Virus record (IMG/VR): IMGVR_UViG_3300027963_000175
Location: 1 to 35,634 of that record
Source: a virus
DNA: 35,634 nucleotides
Strand: one strand, 5' to 3'
Both the position numbers and the translations under genes were made by a program. The first letter of the stretch is position 1; the number at the start of each line of letters is the position of its first letter. The notes beneath the pieces were generated by a model that was not told where the DNA came from, searched no databases, and worked only from the letters and a program-made list of their open reading frames with translations. Below, piece by piece: positions 14,377 to 20,741 of this stretch.

Positions 14377-14540
14377 TTTGGCGGATGGCATTCCGGTATC
14401 ACGGTACTGGCACTTATTTCATTACAATGAAATTTAAGGACATAAGAGAAGCAAATCGCTACATTAAACAAGAGGAAGCAAGAGAGCAATCCGAATTTAT
14501 AGACTTTAAAATCTTGGAACGCTATGGCTTACAAAACTGA
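14373..14540 (+). CDS. 55-aa early protein of unknown function
   Basis: It starts by ATGA overlap with the membrane peptide. The protein has an aromatic N-terminus (MIWRMAFRYHGTGTYF) and a charged helical C-terminus rich in Glu, Lys and Arg (IREANRYIKQEEAREQSEF). A similar helix of charged residues occurs in the 52-aa protein upstream, so these small early proteins could share a fold. No family is recognised. Confidence 0.55.
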   Translation: MIWRMAFRYHGTGTYFITMKFKDIREANRYIKQEEAREQSEFIDFKILERYGLQN

Positions 14541-14715
14541 ATTTCCTTGCGTTTTACATTGCCGATTGCACGATGGACGTGGTAATTGGTGGAACACGAC
14601 TCAAATGTTCAAGACTGAAGAACAATTTGACCAATTCCTAAAAGATGGAATGAAAGACGGCTACGATGTTGATGATTGGTCTTACATCGAAGGTTATTTT
14701 GATCGTAAAAATTAA
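14524..14715 (+). CDS. 63-aa aromatic-rich early protein
   Basis: It overlaps the previous gene by 17 bases. The sequence is rich in Trp, Tyr and Asp, with VLHCRLHDGRGNWWNTTQMF at the front and an acidic DGYDVDDWSYIEGYF at the end. It is soluble and acidic. No family is recognised; it belongs to the early small-gene run before the recombination genes. Confidence 0.55.
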   Translation: MAYKTEFPCVLHCRLHDGRGNWWNTTQMFKTEEQFDQFLKDGMKDGYDVDDWSYIEGYFDRKN

Positions 14716-14734
14716 TTAATTTAAACAAATAAAA

Positions 14735-15316
14735 ATGGAAAATCAATTAGCAGTAATTCAAAATTTGGTGAAGGTACCAAAAGGTCAGTTTAATTCATTC
14801 GGCAAATACAAGTATAGATCAGCTGAGGACATTCTTGAAGCGGTTAAACAAGTTGTTAATCCGATGGGATTTAGCATTACCGTTTCAGACACGATTATTA
14901 ACCTGGGAGATAGATATTACATTAAGGCCACGGCAACGCTAACAAACGGCAAAGAAATGTGGTCTACGGATGGATATGCAAGAGAGGAAGAAAGTAAGAA
15001 AGGAATGGATGGTAGTCAGGTTACCGGTGCTTCTTCGAGTTATGCTCGAAAGTATGCTTTGAATGGATTATTTGCCTTGGATGATACAAAGGATTCCGAT
15101 GCTACCAATACGCACGGAAAAGAATCAGCAAAGCCAGCACCTAAAGCAGAAGTAAAATTGGAGTTAGGCGAATTTCAAGAGATTCAAGAAATCATCAATG
15201 GTACCGGTACTATTGCCCAATTAACATCACTTTGGCTTGACCTTGAAGATTATTACAAGGAGATCCAAGTGGTCAAAGATTTATTTTCAAACCGTAAAAA
15301 TCAATTAACAAAATGA
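14735..15316 (+). CDS. erf: ERF-family single-strand annealing protein
   Basis: A 193-aa protein with the ERF family marks: GKYKYRSAEDILEAVKQVV near the N-terminus (about 23-41), a beta strand pair ending ATLTNGKEMWSTDGYAREEE, and GASSSYARKYALNGLFALDD (about 95-114). ERF proteins anneal complementary single strands in phage recombination and help form or repair replicating concatemers. The C-terminal third is a variable tail. The SSB-like gene overlaps its stop, as is common for annealase/SSB pairs. Confidence 0.92.
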   Translation: MENQLAVIQNLVKVPKGQFNSFGKYKYRSAEDILEAVKQVVNPMGFSITVSDTIINLGDRYYIKATATLTNGKEMWSTDGYAREEESKKGMDGSQVTGASSSYARKYALNGLFALDDTKDSDATNTHGKESAKPAPKAEVKLELGEFQEIQEIINGTGTIAQLTSLWLDLEDYYKEIQVVKDLFSNRKNQLTK

Positions 15317-15600
15317 GCAAACCAGAAAAAGTATTTGCAAAAGGTTTCATTTTCAAGAAAAATGAGAATGCACCGGAATGGGTAGTCGGTCGGCTATCCC
15401 TAAAAAAAGATGAGGCAATTGCCTTCATTCAAAATCAAGGCAATGAATGGATAAATTTAAACATTGCACGAGGCCAACAAGGTAATTTCTATATCGAATT
15501 AGATACCTGGAAGCCTACCAACCAATCAAATCCTAGTTCTAATCAGCCGAATGTTCCACAATTTAACCCACAAACCAATGGAAACGACCTCCCCTTCTAA
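15313..15600 (+). CDS. Single-stranded DNA-binding protein candidate
   Basis: A 95-aa protein with a beta-rich core (KGFIFKKNENAPEWVVGRLSLK, then WINLNIARG and FYIELDTW), a Pro/Asn/Gln-rich flexible linker, and a C-terminal tip NGNDLPF. The acidic-hydrophobic tip with final Pro-Phe imitates the SSB tail that recruits partner proteins. The core is shorter than a standard SSB OB fold and looks like the phage SSB-like families found beside annealases. It overlaps the ERF gene by four bases. The assignment is by tail, linker and neighbour. Confidence 0.7.
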   Translation: MSKPEKVFAKGFIFKKNENAPEWVVGRLSLKKDEAIAFIQNQGNEWINLNIARGQQGNFYIELDTWKPTNQSNPSSNQPNVPQFNPQTNGNDLPF

Positions 15601-15790
15601 AGTAGTTTTAACACAAAAGCAGAACGAAGAATGTTTTGCGTTCAGTTGCTTCCAGCACATTATGAAAAGCAATATCGCTTTGAATGATAACACCCGTCGG
15701 ATCATAATGGATATGGCTGCGACCGAAGTGATCAAAGGTAAGATGAGTGAAGAATTTTTTAACTCCTTATTTCCAAACAATGATAATTAA
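15578..15790 (+). CDS. 70-aa early protein of unknown function
   Basis: The start at 15578 (METTSPSKVVLTQKQNEECF) avoids nine upstream residues that would lie inside the SSB-like gene, and it still overlaps that gene by 23 bases. The protein is helical and soluble, with two Cys (EECFAFSCF) and an NDNTRRIIMDMAATEVIKGK helix. It overlaps the next gene by 11 bases. No family is recognised. Confidence 0.55.
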   Translation: METTSPSKVVLTQKQNEECFAFSCFQHIMKSNIALNDNTRRIIMDMAATEVIKGKMSEEFFNSLFPNNDN

Positions 15791-16013
15791 GGAAATCGAT
15801 AAATATCAAATGACTGCGGACATATTAAACGAGAGGGGCATTAAGCCTTTCTCGGCCCGCACTTGGTATTGGGAAAATGTACGTTCAATTGCGTATTACA
15901 ATCGTAAAAACGCAAAAGCCGGGTTTATGAAAAGGCCCGATGTAATGGAAGTAATTAGAGAAGTCACAATTAAAATGCTCGAAGATGCAAGGGAAAAAGA
16001 AGTCCTCAATTGA
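15780..16013 (+). CDS. 77-aa putative helix-turn-helix protein
   Basis: Residues 9-40 (MTADILNERGIKPFSARTWYW, then ENVRSIAY) resemble the recombinase/resolvase-type DNA-binding pattern in which a LNERGI helix is followed by a W-containing helix. No catalytic domain is present. It could be a small DNA-binding regulator of the early region, perhaps acting on the 13931-13965 dyad, but that link is only a guess. The start is taken at 15780, 11 codons after an earlier in-frame ATG within the previous gene. Confidence 0.55.
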   Translation: MIIKEIDKYQMTADILNERGIKPFSARTWYWENVRSIAYYNRKNAKAGFMKRPDVMEVIREVTIKMLEDAREKEVLN

Positions 16014-16095
16014 AAAGGCCGAGTACCTTACAATGGTCGGCCTAATTGGATTAATTGCTTGCTGGGTTTTTTTTATTATCAGATCAAATTTTTAA
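15985..16095 (+). CDS. 36-aa single-pass membrane peptide
   Basis: It starts inside the end of the previous gene (ATGCAAGGG). It has a basic N-terminus (MQGKKKSSIEK), a transmembrane helix (LTMVGLIGLIACWVFFII) and a short basic end. An ATG at residue 17 is possible but would cut into the helix. A real small gene is supported by its tight overlap and classical membrane topology; function unknown. Confidence 0.5.
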   Translation: MQGKKKSSIEKAEYLTMVGLIGLIACWVFFIIRSNF

Positions 16096-16107
16096 ACTTA
16101 AAATAAA

Positions 16108-16515
16108 ATGAAAAATAAATCTGTTTTTAAAGTAGGAGATAAAGTGTTTGACATCCGTTACGGATGGGGAGTTATTAGCGAAATTCATGAAGGTTTAGAA
16201 TTTCCTATTAGTGTTCATTTTGATGATGATAATTATGATTTTTATACTTATGATGGAAGAATTACTAATACTAGTATACCATTTCTTTCATTTACCGAAT
16301 ACAAGCTCGAAGGATTCAGTCAAGAAAGACCAGAGGAATTGCCAAAGATAGGGCAGATTGTTTGGGGCAGAAATGAACTTCCAAGTGAATGGCACATTGG
16401 ATATTTTTTTGAAAAAAGAGGTGACAAATATTTAATCAACTCACACCCAAATCCATCTTTATGGCATAGTGAAGTAACCGAAATCACAACTGAAAACCCC
16501 TACAAAGATGAATAA
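16108..16515 (+). CDS. 135-aa protein with SH3-like N-terminal segment
   Basis: The start VFKVGDKVFDIRYGWGVISEI, followed by PISVHFDDDNYDFYTYDGR, resembles small SH3-like barrel domains seen in many phage early proteins. The C-terminal half begins at about residue 80 (IGQIVWGRNELPSEWHIGYF) and may be a second similar barrel. Soluble and acidic. It may bind nucleic acid or a host protein; no specific function is recognisable. It overlaps the next gene by eight bases. Confidence 0.6.
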   Translation: MKNKSVFKVGDKVFDIRYGWGVISEIHEGLEFPISVHFDDDNYDFYTYDGRITNTSIPFLSFTEYKLEGFSQERPEELPKIGQIVWGRNELPSEWHIGYFFEKRGDKYLINSHPNPSLWHSEVTEITTENPYKDE

Positions 16516-16693
16516 ATTAATAATATTAATGATGATACTTTTATCATCTTGCGTTCGGTTTCCCAATGGTATAGATAAAATTAAGGGCCGAGTAAAGCAT
16601 ACTAAAAGTTTGCGAGAAACCAGGCGAAACCTTCGCATAAATTACCATTACCACCAAACCAAACTTGGTAGATTTTTTAATTTCGAAGTATGA
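16508..16693 (+). CDS. 61-aa small lipoprotein
   Basis: A short signal peptide (MNKLIILMMILLSSC) ends in a lipobox-like LSSC, giving an acylated Cys at residue 15. It is followed by a very basic Arg/Lys/His-rich mature part of about 46 residues. Early-expressed phage lipoproteins can act in superinfection exclusion or membrane remodelling, but that is speculative here. The stop overlaps the next start (ATGA). Confidence 0.6.
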   Translation: MNKLIILMMILLSSCVRFPNGIDKIKGRVKHTKSLRETRRNLRINYHYHQTKLGRFFNFEV

Positions 16694-16854
16694 AAAAACT
16701 AACCTTTAACGAGTGGCAAGACCACATCGCACGGCAATTAGAAGCCGATTACAATAAAATTTTTAATCAACCTAAATTACAAATGAATGAAAAGTTTTTT
16801 AAAATTCAACGAAGTAAATCCAAGAGTTTACGATCAGTTCAAGGAAATCGCTAA
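16690..16854 (+). CDS. 54-aa early protein overlapping the next gene
   Basis: It begins MKKLTFNEWQDHIARQLEAD and turns Ser/Lys/Arg-rich at the end. It overlaps the following 90-aa gene by 68 bases in another frame, longer than other overlaps here, so only the N-terminal 30 residues may be selected. The ATGA start overlap with the lipoprotein supports translation. No family is recognised. Confidence 0.4.
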   Translation: MKKLTFNEWQDHIARQLEADYNKIFNQPKLQMNEKFFKIQRSKSKSLRSVQGNR

Positions 16855-17059
16855 CCTTTATATTAGCAAAGGCGAAAGGCGAATCAAGGCCGAAACCATC
16901 TGCGAAATCATTCGATTTCAGTTGATGAAGGAGTTTAATGATGGGCATAAATTCATTAGGTTTTTTGCCCAGGATTATGCAAAAAAGTTCGAAAATGATT
17001 TCCCGCAACACGTTGGAATCTTTACAAAAAGATTGGTAAATTTTGAACTTAAAGATTAA
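16787..17059 (+). CDS. 90-aa phage early protein (FNExNPxVYxxF type)
   Basis: The sequence FNEVNPRVYDQFKEIANLYI, followed by RRIKAETICEIIRFQ and FFAQDYAKKFENDFP, follows a pattern seen in many phage and plasmid early proteins: a helical domain with a conserved NPxVY start and a YAxxFxxxxP end. Its function is unknown; DNA binding has been guessed for such proteins because of the helix-rich basic make-up. The stop lies within the spacer of the promoter at 17042-17072. Confidence 0.6.
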   Translation: MKSFLKFNEVNPRVYDQFKEIANLYISKGERRIKAETICEIIRFQLMKEFNDGHKFIRFFAQDYAKKFENDFPQHVGIFTKRLVNFELKD

Positions 17060-17072
17060 TTTGCTATATTGC
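17042..17072 (+). promoter_or_regulatory. Bacteroidota-type promoter for the structured RNA
   Basis: TTTG (17042-17045), exactly 19 bases, then TATATTGC (17065-17072), matching the -33 TTTG / -7 TAnnTTTG pattern except for one base. The predicted start is about 17078-17080, just before the structured RNA. It overlaps the 3' end of the 90-aa gene. Confidence 0.65.
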
Positions 17073-17078
17073 AATACA

Positions 17079-17170
17079 ATAAGTCAAGACGGTGAGAGGT
17101 ATTGATTTGTTCTAAAGGTTTATCATACCTAACTAAGCCAGTCTACTCTCTCACGTAGCTGGCTTTTTTA
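17079..17170 (+). ncRNA. Structured RNA with pseudoknot, own promoter and terminator
   Basis: Hairpin P2: AGGTAT-(T)-GAT (97-106 of 17000+) pairs with ATCATACCT (17122-17130), a nine-pair stem with a 15-base loop. Hairpin P3: AGCCAG-(T)-CTAC (17136-17146) pairs with GTAGCTGGCT (17155-17164), followed by TTTTTT. The eight-base P3 loop TCTCTCAC contains CTCTCAC (17148-17154), the exact complement of GTGAGAG (17092-17098) just before P2. So the terminator loop can form a pseudoknot with the 5' end; its last two bases compete with P2. No coding frame covers it. It may be a free small RNA or a leader that controls termination before the gene at 17181. Confidence 0.7.
17136..17170 (+). terminator. 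Terminator hairpin of the structured RNA
   Basis: A ten-pair stem (AGCCAG, bulged T, CTAC / GTAG CTGGCT), eight-base loop, then six T. It lies 11 bases before the start codon of the replication gene, so read-through or anti-termination would set expression of that operon. Confidence 0.8.
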
Positions 17171-17180
17171 TTTTTAATTT

Positions 17181-17960
17181 ATGGCAGCATTTCGCAAAAT
17201 ATCCGTTTCCTTTTGGTCGGATTCATTTGTGGGGGAGTTGACACCAGAGCAAAAATATTTCTATTTGTATCTGATGACCAATGACAAGACAACCCAATGT
17301 GGCATTTACGAAACATCGATTCGGAAAATGTCTTTTGATACTGGTTACAATCAAGAAACGGTATTAAAATTAATTTCATTTTTTGAGGAACAAAACAAAA
17401 TCAGGTTTTCAAAAGAAACCAATGAAATTGCTTTATTAAACTGGGTCAAGTACAATGATTCAACATCGCCAAAAGTTACGGCTTGCGTTGATAAAGAACT
17501 TTTAAAGGTTAAAAATAGAGTATTGATACACTATCTATACAGTATGGATACACATCCACAAGAAGAAGAAGAAAAAGAAGAAGAAAAAGAAAAAGAATAC
17601 CAAGAAGAAAAAGAAGAAGAAAAAGATCCTTTTTACATTCCTACAGAACGTGATCTTCTTTTTAATAAGTGGTTTGATTATAAAAAACAAAAACGATCTA
17701 AGTACACAAAAATTGGTATGGATCAATTGTTTAAAGAATGGGAATTAGTTGGTAATTTTGAATTAGAAAAAGCGATTAATCATTCGATAGCTAATAATTA
17801 TCAAGGGTTATTTGCACCTAAAGAAAATAAACCTTTAATCAATTCAGAACCGGCACCTGGTAAGATGACCAAGAATCTTAATCAAATGCAAGAAATTTAT
17901 GAAGAAACTTTAGAACAAATAGCAAATGGAACTTATCACAATCCCTTCATCCGGAAATAG
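17181..17960 (+). CDS. Replication initiator / replisome organiser-like protein
   Basis: A 259-aa protein. Residues 1-95 (VSFWSDSFVGELTPEQKYFYLYL, TQCGIYETSIRKMSFDTGY, LLNWVKYN) match the winged-helix N-terminal region of phage replisome organisers and DnaD-like proteins. Residues about 127-150 are a Glu/Lys low-complexity linker. The C-terminal part (about 155-259) is helical with FNKWFDYKKQKRSKYTKIGM and NHSIANNYQGLF, a common replication-protein tail. It probably binds the origin and loads the helicase. It is the first gene after the structured RNA, and the next gene overlaps it by 35 bases. Confidence 0.7.
   Translation: MAAFRKISVSFWSDSFVGELTPEQKYFYLYLMTNDKTTQCGIYETSIRKMSFDTGYNQETVLKLISFFEEQNKIRFSKETNEIALLNWVKYNDSTSPKVTACVDKELLKVKNRVLIHYLYSMDTHPQEEEEKEEEKEKEYQEEKEEEKDPFYIPTERDLLFNKWFDYKKQKRSKYTKIGMDQLFKEWELVGNFELEKAINHSIANNYQGLFAPKENKPLINSEPAPGKMTKNLNQMQEIYEETLEQIANGTYHNPFIRK
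17560..17626 (+). repeat. GAA/AAG low-complexity tract
   Basis: An almost pure A/G tract of GAA, AAG and GAAAAA units encodes the Glu/Lys linker of the replication protein. It is prone to in-frame length change, and its reverse complement is a poly-Phe shadow frame without biological meaning. Confidence 0.85.
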
Positions 17961-18732
17961 TATTGATAAATACTCTAAACCGATTCTTGCAGATAGCAAG
18001 ATGACAAAAAGCGAAACCATTATTTACGATGCTTCGCTAAAACAAAAAATAATGTACTTGTCTGAGGCAGAAAAAGCACGGATAGCCAATACAATTATTT
18101 CAATGGCTAAAGTTCGTTTAAGCCTAAAGGATAGAGCCAAACACGAAGATGCAGTCGAAAGCCAAATGATTTTTTCAGACTTAAACAAGTTTGATCATTT
18201 AACGGAAAATGAAGTATTACTTGCCTTAGAAAATGGACTTGATGGTAACTACCTTAAAGAACACGAATCGAATGTATTTTGGAATCCTTCCAATTTTGTC
18301 ATTTGGATTAAGCGATATTTGCTTGAAAAGAACGATGTGATGCGGAAGGTAACAAATGCCAAGCCAGCGGATCACATTCGGCATACTTTAAAGGATGAAG
18401 AAATAAAGCAACAAGGAATACTTTGTGCCAATGATTATGCTGATCTTTATGCACGGACTAAAGATGCAGATCGCACATTTAAATATCCAGCCGGTTTGAA
18501 TTTTCTTTATGACTTAGGAGTTCAATACGGATGGCTTCATTTGGATGAGGAAATAATAGATCAAATCAAGATGTCCGTGGCACCAAACTTTTTACATTTG
18601 GTTAAAAATCCGGCAGATGTTTTTGATCATACGGAATTTATTTGGGCCTATAAAGCTGAATGTTACAAAAGGTTTATAAAAGACCTGGTAATGTTTGAGG
18701 TTCGAATTGATACAAACGGAAAAATTAATTAA
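17926..18732 (+). CDS. Replication-module protein of unknown function
   Basis: A 268-aa soluble, helical protein that follows the initiator-like gene with a 35-base overlap, the usual place of a helicase loader. I see no Walker A motif, so it is not an obvious DnaC-type ATPase. Notable segments are EKARIANTIISMAKVRLSLKD, LTENEVLLALENGLDGNY and WNPSNFVIWIKRYLLEK, which recur in Bacteroidota phage replication proteins. The start at 17926 could be replaced by a Met 25 codons in (MTKSETIIYDAS), which would remove the overlap. Confidence 0.55.
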   Translation: MELITIPSSGNSIDKYSKPILADSKMTKSETIIYDASLKQKIMYLSEAEKARIANTIISMAKVRLSLKDRAKHEDAVESQMIFSDLNKFDHLTENEVLLALENGLDGNYLKEHESNVFWNPSNFVIWIKRYLLEKNDVMRKVTNAKPADHIRHTLKDEEIKQQGILCANDYADLYARTKDADRTFKYPAGLNFLYDLGVQYGWLHLDEEIIDQIKMSVAPNFLHLVKNPADVFDHTEFIWAYKAECYKRFIKDLVMFEVRIDTNGKIN

Positions 18733-18779
18733 TTAAGTTAGATTAAAGCCAAAAATTATCATACACTAAAAAATTATAA

Positions 18780-19133
18780 ATGAAAAAAATAATTATAATA
18801 ACGATTTGCTTTGCATTGCTCACGCAGATCACTCACGCATCTGATGTATTCTTTAACATTTCCAGGCATACAACACTTGACTATTTAATTAGTTGGGTGT
18901 TTGCCTTTTCTTTGGAATCATCTATCTTGATTTTTACATTACTTGGGAAACGAAACACGGCTATCTTTTTTGGGCTTATTTCGTGGCTGATAAATCTTCT
19001 TTATTACTGGGTAGAAATTGGGATGACTCAAAAGTTTGTGGCGATGAATATTATTTCATTGATCATTCCGATTACCATATTTTTTTATTCTGAATTGATT
19101 AAAACGGATAAACGTAAAAACTTATTAAAATAA
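18780..19133 (+). CDS. Multi-pass membrane protein
   Basis: A 117-aa protein with an N-terminal hydrophobic helix resembling a signal sequence (IIIITICFALLTQITHAS) and three further membrane helices (about 36-57, 60-82, 89-109), ending in a basic tail (KTDKRKNLLK). Function unknown; an inner-membrane host-modifying or exclusion protein is possible. A 47-base gap precedes it; its stop overlaps the next start (ATAATGA region), so it belongs to the same transcript as the HExxH gene. Confidence 0.65.
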   Translation: MKKIIIITICFALLTQITHASDVFFNISRHTTLDYLISWVFAFSLESSILIFTLLGKRNTAIFFGLISWLINLLYYWVEIGMTQKFVAMNIISLIIPITIFFYSELIKTDKRKNLLK

Positions 19134-19480
19134 TGAACAAAATTAAAATTGGAAATTACTGGATTCTTGGTAAGGAAACCAACGGTATTACTTTATTTCC
19201 TTTTATTTTCTTACGTAAATCATATGTCGATAGATTGGCTGATTGGAATCTTTATAGTCTAGTAAACCACGAATCAATCCATTTAAAACAACAAGCGGAA
19301 ATGGGTGTAGTATTCTTTTATGTGTGGTATTTATTGGAGTTTTGTGTCAGAACCGTATTAATTGGTAATACCGATGCAGCTTATCGAAGAATTTGTTTTG
19401 AGAAAGAAGCCTATGAGAATGAAGGCAATCTTGAATATTTCAATACAAGAAAGTTTTGGTCATTTTTAAAATATTTATGA
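19133..19480 (+). CDS. Putative zinc-metalloprotease-like protein (HExxH)
   Basis: A 115-aa protein with HESIH at residues 46-50, inside NHESIHLKQQAEM, and a downstream Glu-rich helix (FEKEAYENE, about 88-96) that could supply the third zinc ligand, as in small gluzincin-like proteins. A hydrophobic stretch (VVFFYVWYLLEF) lies between them and may touch the membrane. It starts at the stop of a membrane protein gene, so the two may work together. Whether it is an active peptidase is unknown; the motif alone is suggestive. Confidence 0.6.
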   Translation: MNKIKIGNYWILGKETNGITLFPFIFLRKSYVDRLADWNLYSLVNHESIHLKQQAEMGVVFFYVWYLLEFCVRTVLIGNTDAAYRRICFEKEAYENEGNLEYFNTRKFWSFLKYL

Positions 19481-19824
19481 AACAAGAAGAACATCTCCTC
19501 CAGGTAGCAATTTGTATATGGTTAGATTTAACTCAAGACTTTCCATATTTTGCCATTCCAAACGGTGGCCTAAGACATAAGTTAGTTGCCATCAAATTAA
19601 AAAGAGAAGGTGCCAAATCAGGAGTTGCTGATATGTTTTGGATGGTTTCGAATAATACCTGGAAAGGCTTATTTGTCGAGGTTAAAATCGAGAAGGGTAA
19701 GCAATCGCCAAGCCAAAAGGATTTTGAGGTCGTAGCGATAAAGCACGGGTACTATTACGGAGTTGTGAGAAGTATTGATGATTGTATTAATTTAATTAAT
19801 CGGTTCAAAAAAAATGAGATCTAA
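19477..19824 (+). CDS. VRR-NUC domain nuclease
   Basis: A 115-aa protein matching the VRR-NUC fold: FAIPNGGLRHKLVAIKLKREGAKSGVADMF, FVEVKIEKG and SPSQKDFEVVAIKHGY. The nuclease core residues are the Asp of GVAD, the Glu and Lys of EVK, and the Gln of the SPSQ helix. Stand-alone phage VRR-NUC proteins can cut branched DNA or Holliday junctions, so it may resolve recombination or packaging substrates. The start at 19477 (ATGA overlap) is preferred to 19456, which lies inside the previous gene. Confidence 0.88.
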   Translation: MKQEEHLLQVAICIWLDLTQDFPYFAIPNGGLRHKLVAIKLKREGAKSGVADMFWMVSNNTWKGLFVEVKIEKGKQSPSQKDFEVVAIKHGYYYGVVRSIDDCINLINRFKKNEI

Positions 19825-20026
19825 TTACCTTGATGCTATCGCCTGGATAGATCAGCAATTAATAAATCCGACACGACAAATAAAAGTTGGATGCGAAACT
19901 ATTCTTGATTTGAATTATTCTTTGGCCTTAAATCGAAAACACATTTTAGAAAATTCGGGGCAGTTGTCTTATTCAGCATTTGGGAGAACTAAAAAAATAA
20001 AGGATTATTTGCAATTATCAAAATAA
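19814..20026 (+). CDS. 70-aa protein of unknown function
   Basis: It overlaps the nuclease gene by 11 bases. A basic, helical, soluble protein beginning MRSNYLDAIAWIDQQL and ending TKKIKDYLQLSK. There is no motif I recognise. The position between nuclease and DUF3310 genes suggests a DNA metabolism context. Confidence 0.55.
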   Translation: MRSNYLDAIAWIDQQLINPTRQIKVGCETILDLNYSLALNRKHILENSGQLSYSAFGRTKKIKDYLQLSK

Positions 20027-20045
20027 AAATGTAAACTTTGTCAAT

Positions 20046-20267
20046 ATGTTAAAAGAAGAATTAATTGATTTTGTTAATCAGCCTCCGCACTATAAAAGTA
20101 AAGGCGGTATTGAATCTATTGAGGTAATTGAATCCTTTGAATTGAATTTTAATTTAGGGAATGTGATTAAATATATTTTGAGATCCGATAAAAAGGGTAA
20201 CAAAAAGCAAGATTTGGAAAAGGCACAATGGTATTTGAAAAGGGAAATTGAAAAGTTTAAAGGATGA
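20046..20267 (+). CDS. DUF3310-family protein
   Basis: A 73-aa protein with the family layout: VNQPPHYKSKGGIESIEVIE at the N-terminus, FNLGNVIKYILRSDKKGNK, and DLEKAQWYLKREIEKF at the end. Members are widespread in phages and of unknown biochemical role; some are annotated as nucleotide kinase-like without proof. It follows the previous gene after 19 bases. Confidence 0.88.
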   Translation: MLKEELIDFVNQPPHYKSKGGIESIEVIESFELNFNLGNVIKYILRSDKKGNKKQDLEKAQWYLKREIEKFKG

Positions 20268-20273
20268 TGACAA

Positions 20274-20741
20274 GTGGTAAGCATTGACCACCTTATTGAT
20301 AAGCATAAACATTGGATAACCGTAGTAAAAAGATTCGGCGAAAATACCTACGCCGAGGATATAGTCCAGGAAGCCTACATAAAAATCATTCAATCAAACA
20401 AAGATGTAAATTTTGCCTATTTCTATTTTACTTTGCGATCATTGACAATGAACCTGCATAACAAGAAAGTTATCAAGATAGAAATCACAAAAGACATAGA
20501 ATATTTATTGAGTGATTCCATTGAAGAAGATATAGTTTTAGAATTGGCCCAACCTTTTATAGACTACATTAAAACCTGGGAAGATTACGAAAGAATGCTT
20601 TTTATGGTTTATGTTAATAAGGGAGTTAGTATGCGGAAGATGGCAAGGGAATCAGGCATAAGTTTTACAAGCATTTATAACACAATAAGAAACTGCAAAT
20701 TAAAATTAATACAATGGCAAAAAGAAAACCAAAAGGATTAG
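20274..20741 (+). CDS. Phage-encoded RNA polymerase sigma factor (sigma-70 family)
   Basis: A 155-aa protein with a region 2 pattern (YAEDIVQEAYIKIIQS, about 26-41) and a C-terminal region 4 helix-turn-helix (SMRKMARESGISFTSIYNTI, about 119-138). There is no region 1 or 3, giving an ECF-like small sigma. It would direct host RNA polymerase to phage promoters, possibly the late genes. The start is GTG at 20274: an in-frame stop lies just upstream and no in-frame ATG precedes the conserved N-terminal helix. It overlaps the next gene by 28 bases. Confidence 0.82.
   Translation: MVSIDHLIDKHKHWITVVKRFGENTYAEDIVQEAYIKIIQSNKDVNFAYFYFTLRSLTMNLHNKKVIKIEITKDIEYLLSDSIEEDIVLELAQPFIDYIKTWEDYERMLFMVYVNKGVSMRKMARESGISFTSIYNTIRNCKLKLIQWQKENQKD

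Noticed and set aside
17092-17135. preQ1-type riboswitch
   Set aside because: The ACCTAACTAAG segment recalls the tail of that class, but the loop sequence and pairing do not match, and the downstream gene has no link to queuosine.
17535-17726. Minus-strand frame with a long poly-Phe run
   Set aside because: It is the reverse complement of the GAA/AAG low-complexity linker of the replication protein.
20014-20040. Promoter before the DUF3310 gene (TTTG-N20-TAAACTTTG)
   Set aside because: The -7 box has an extra base and the transcript would start at or inside the ATG; more likely chance in AT-rich DNA.
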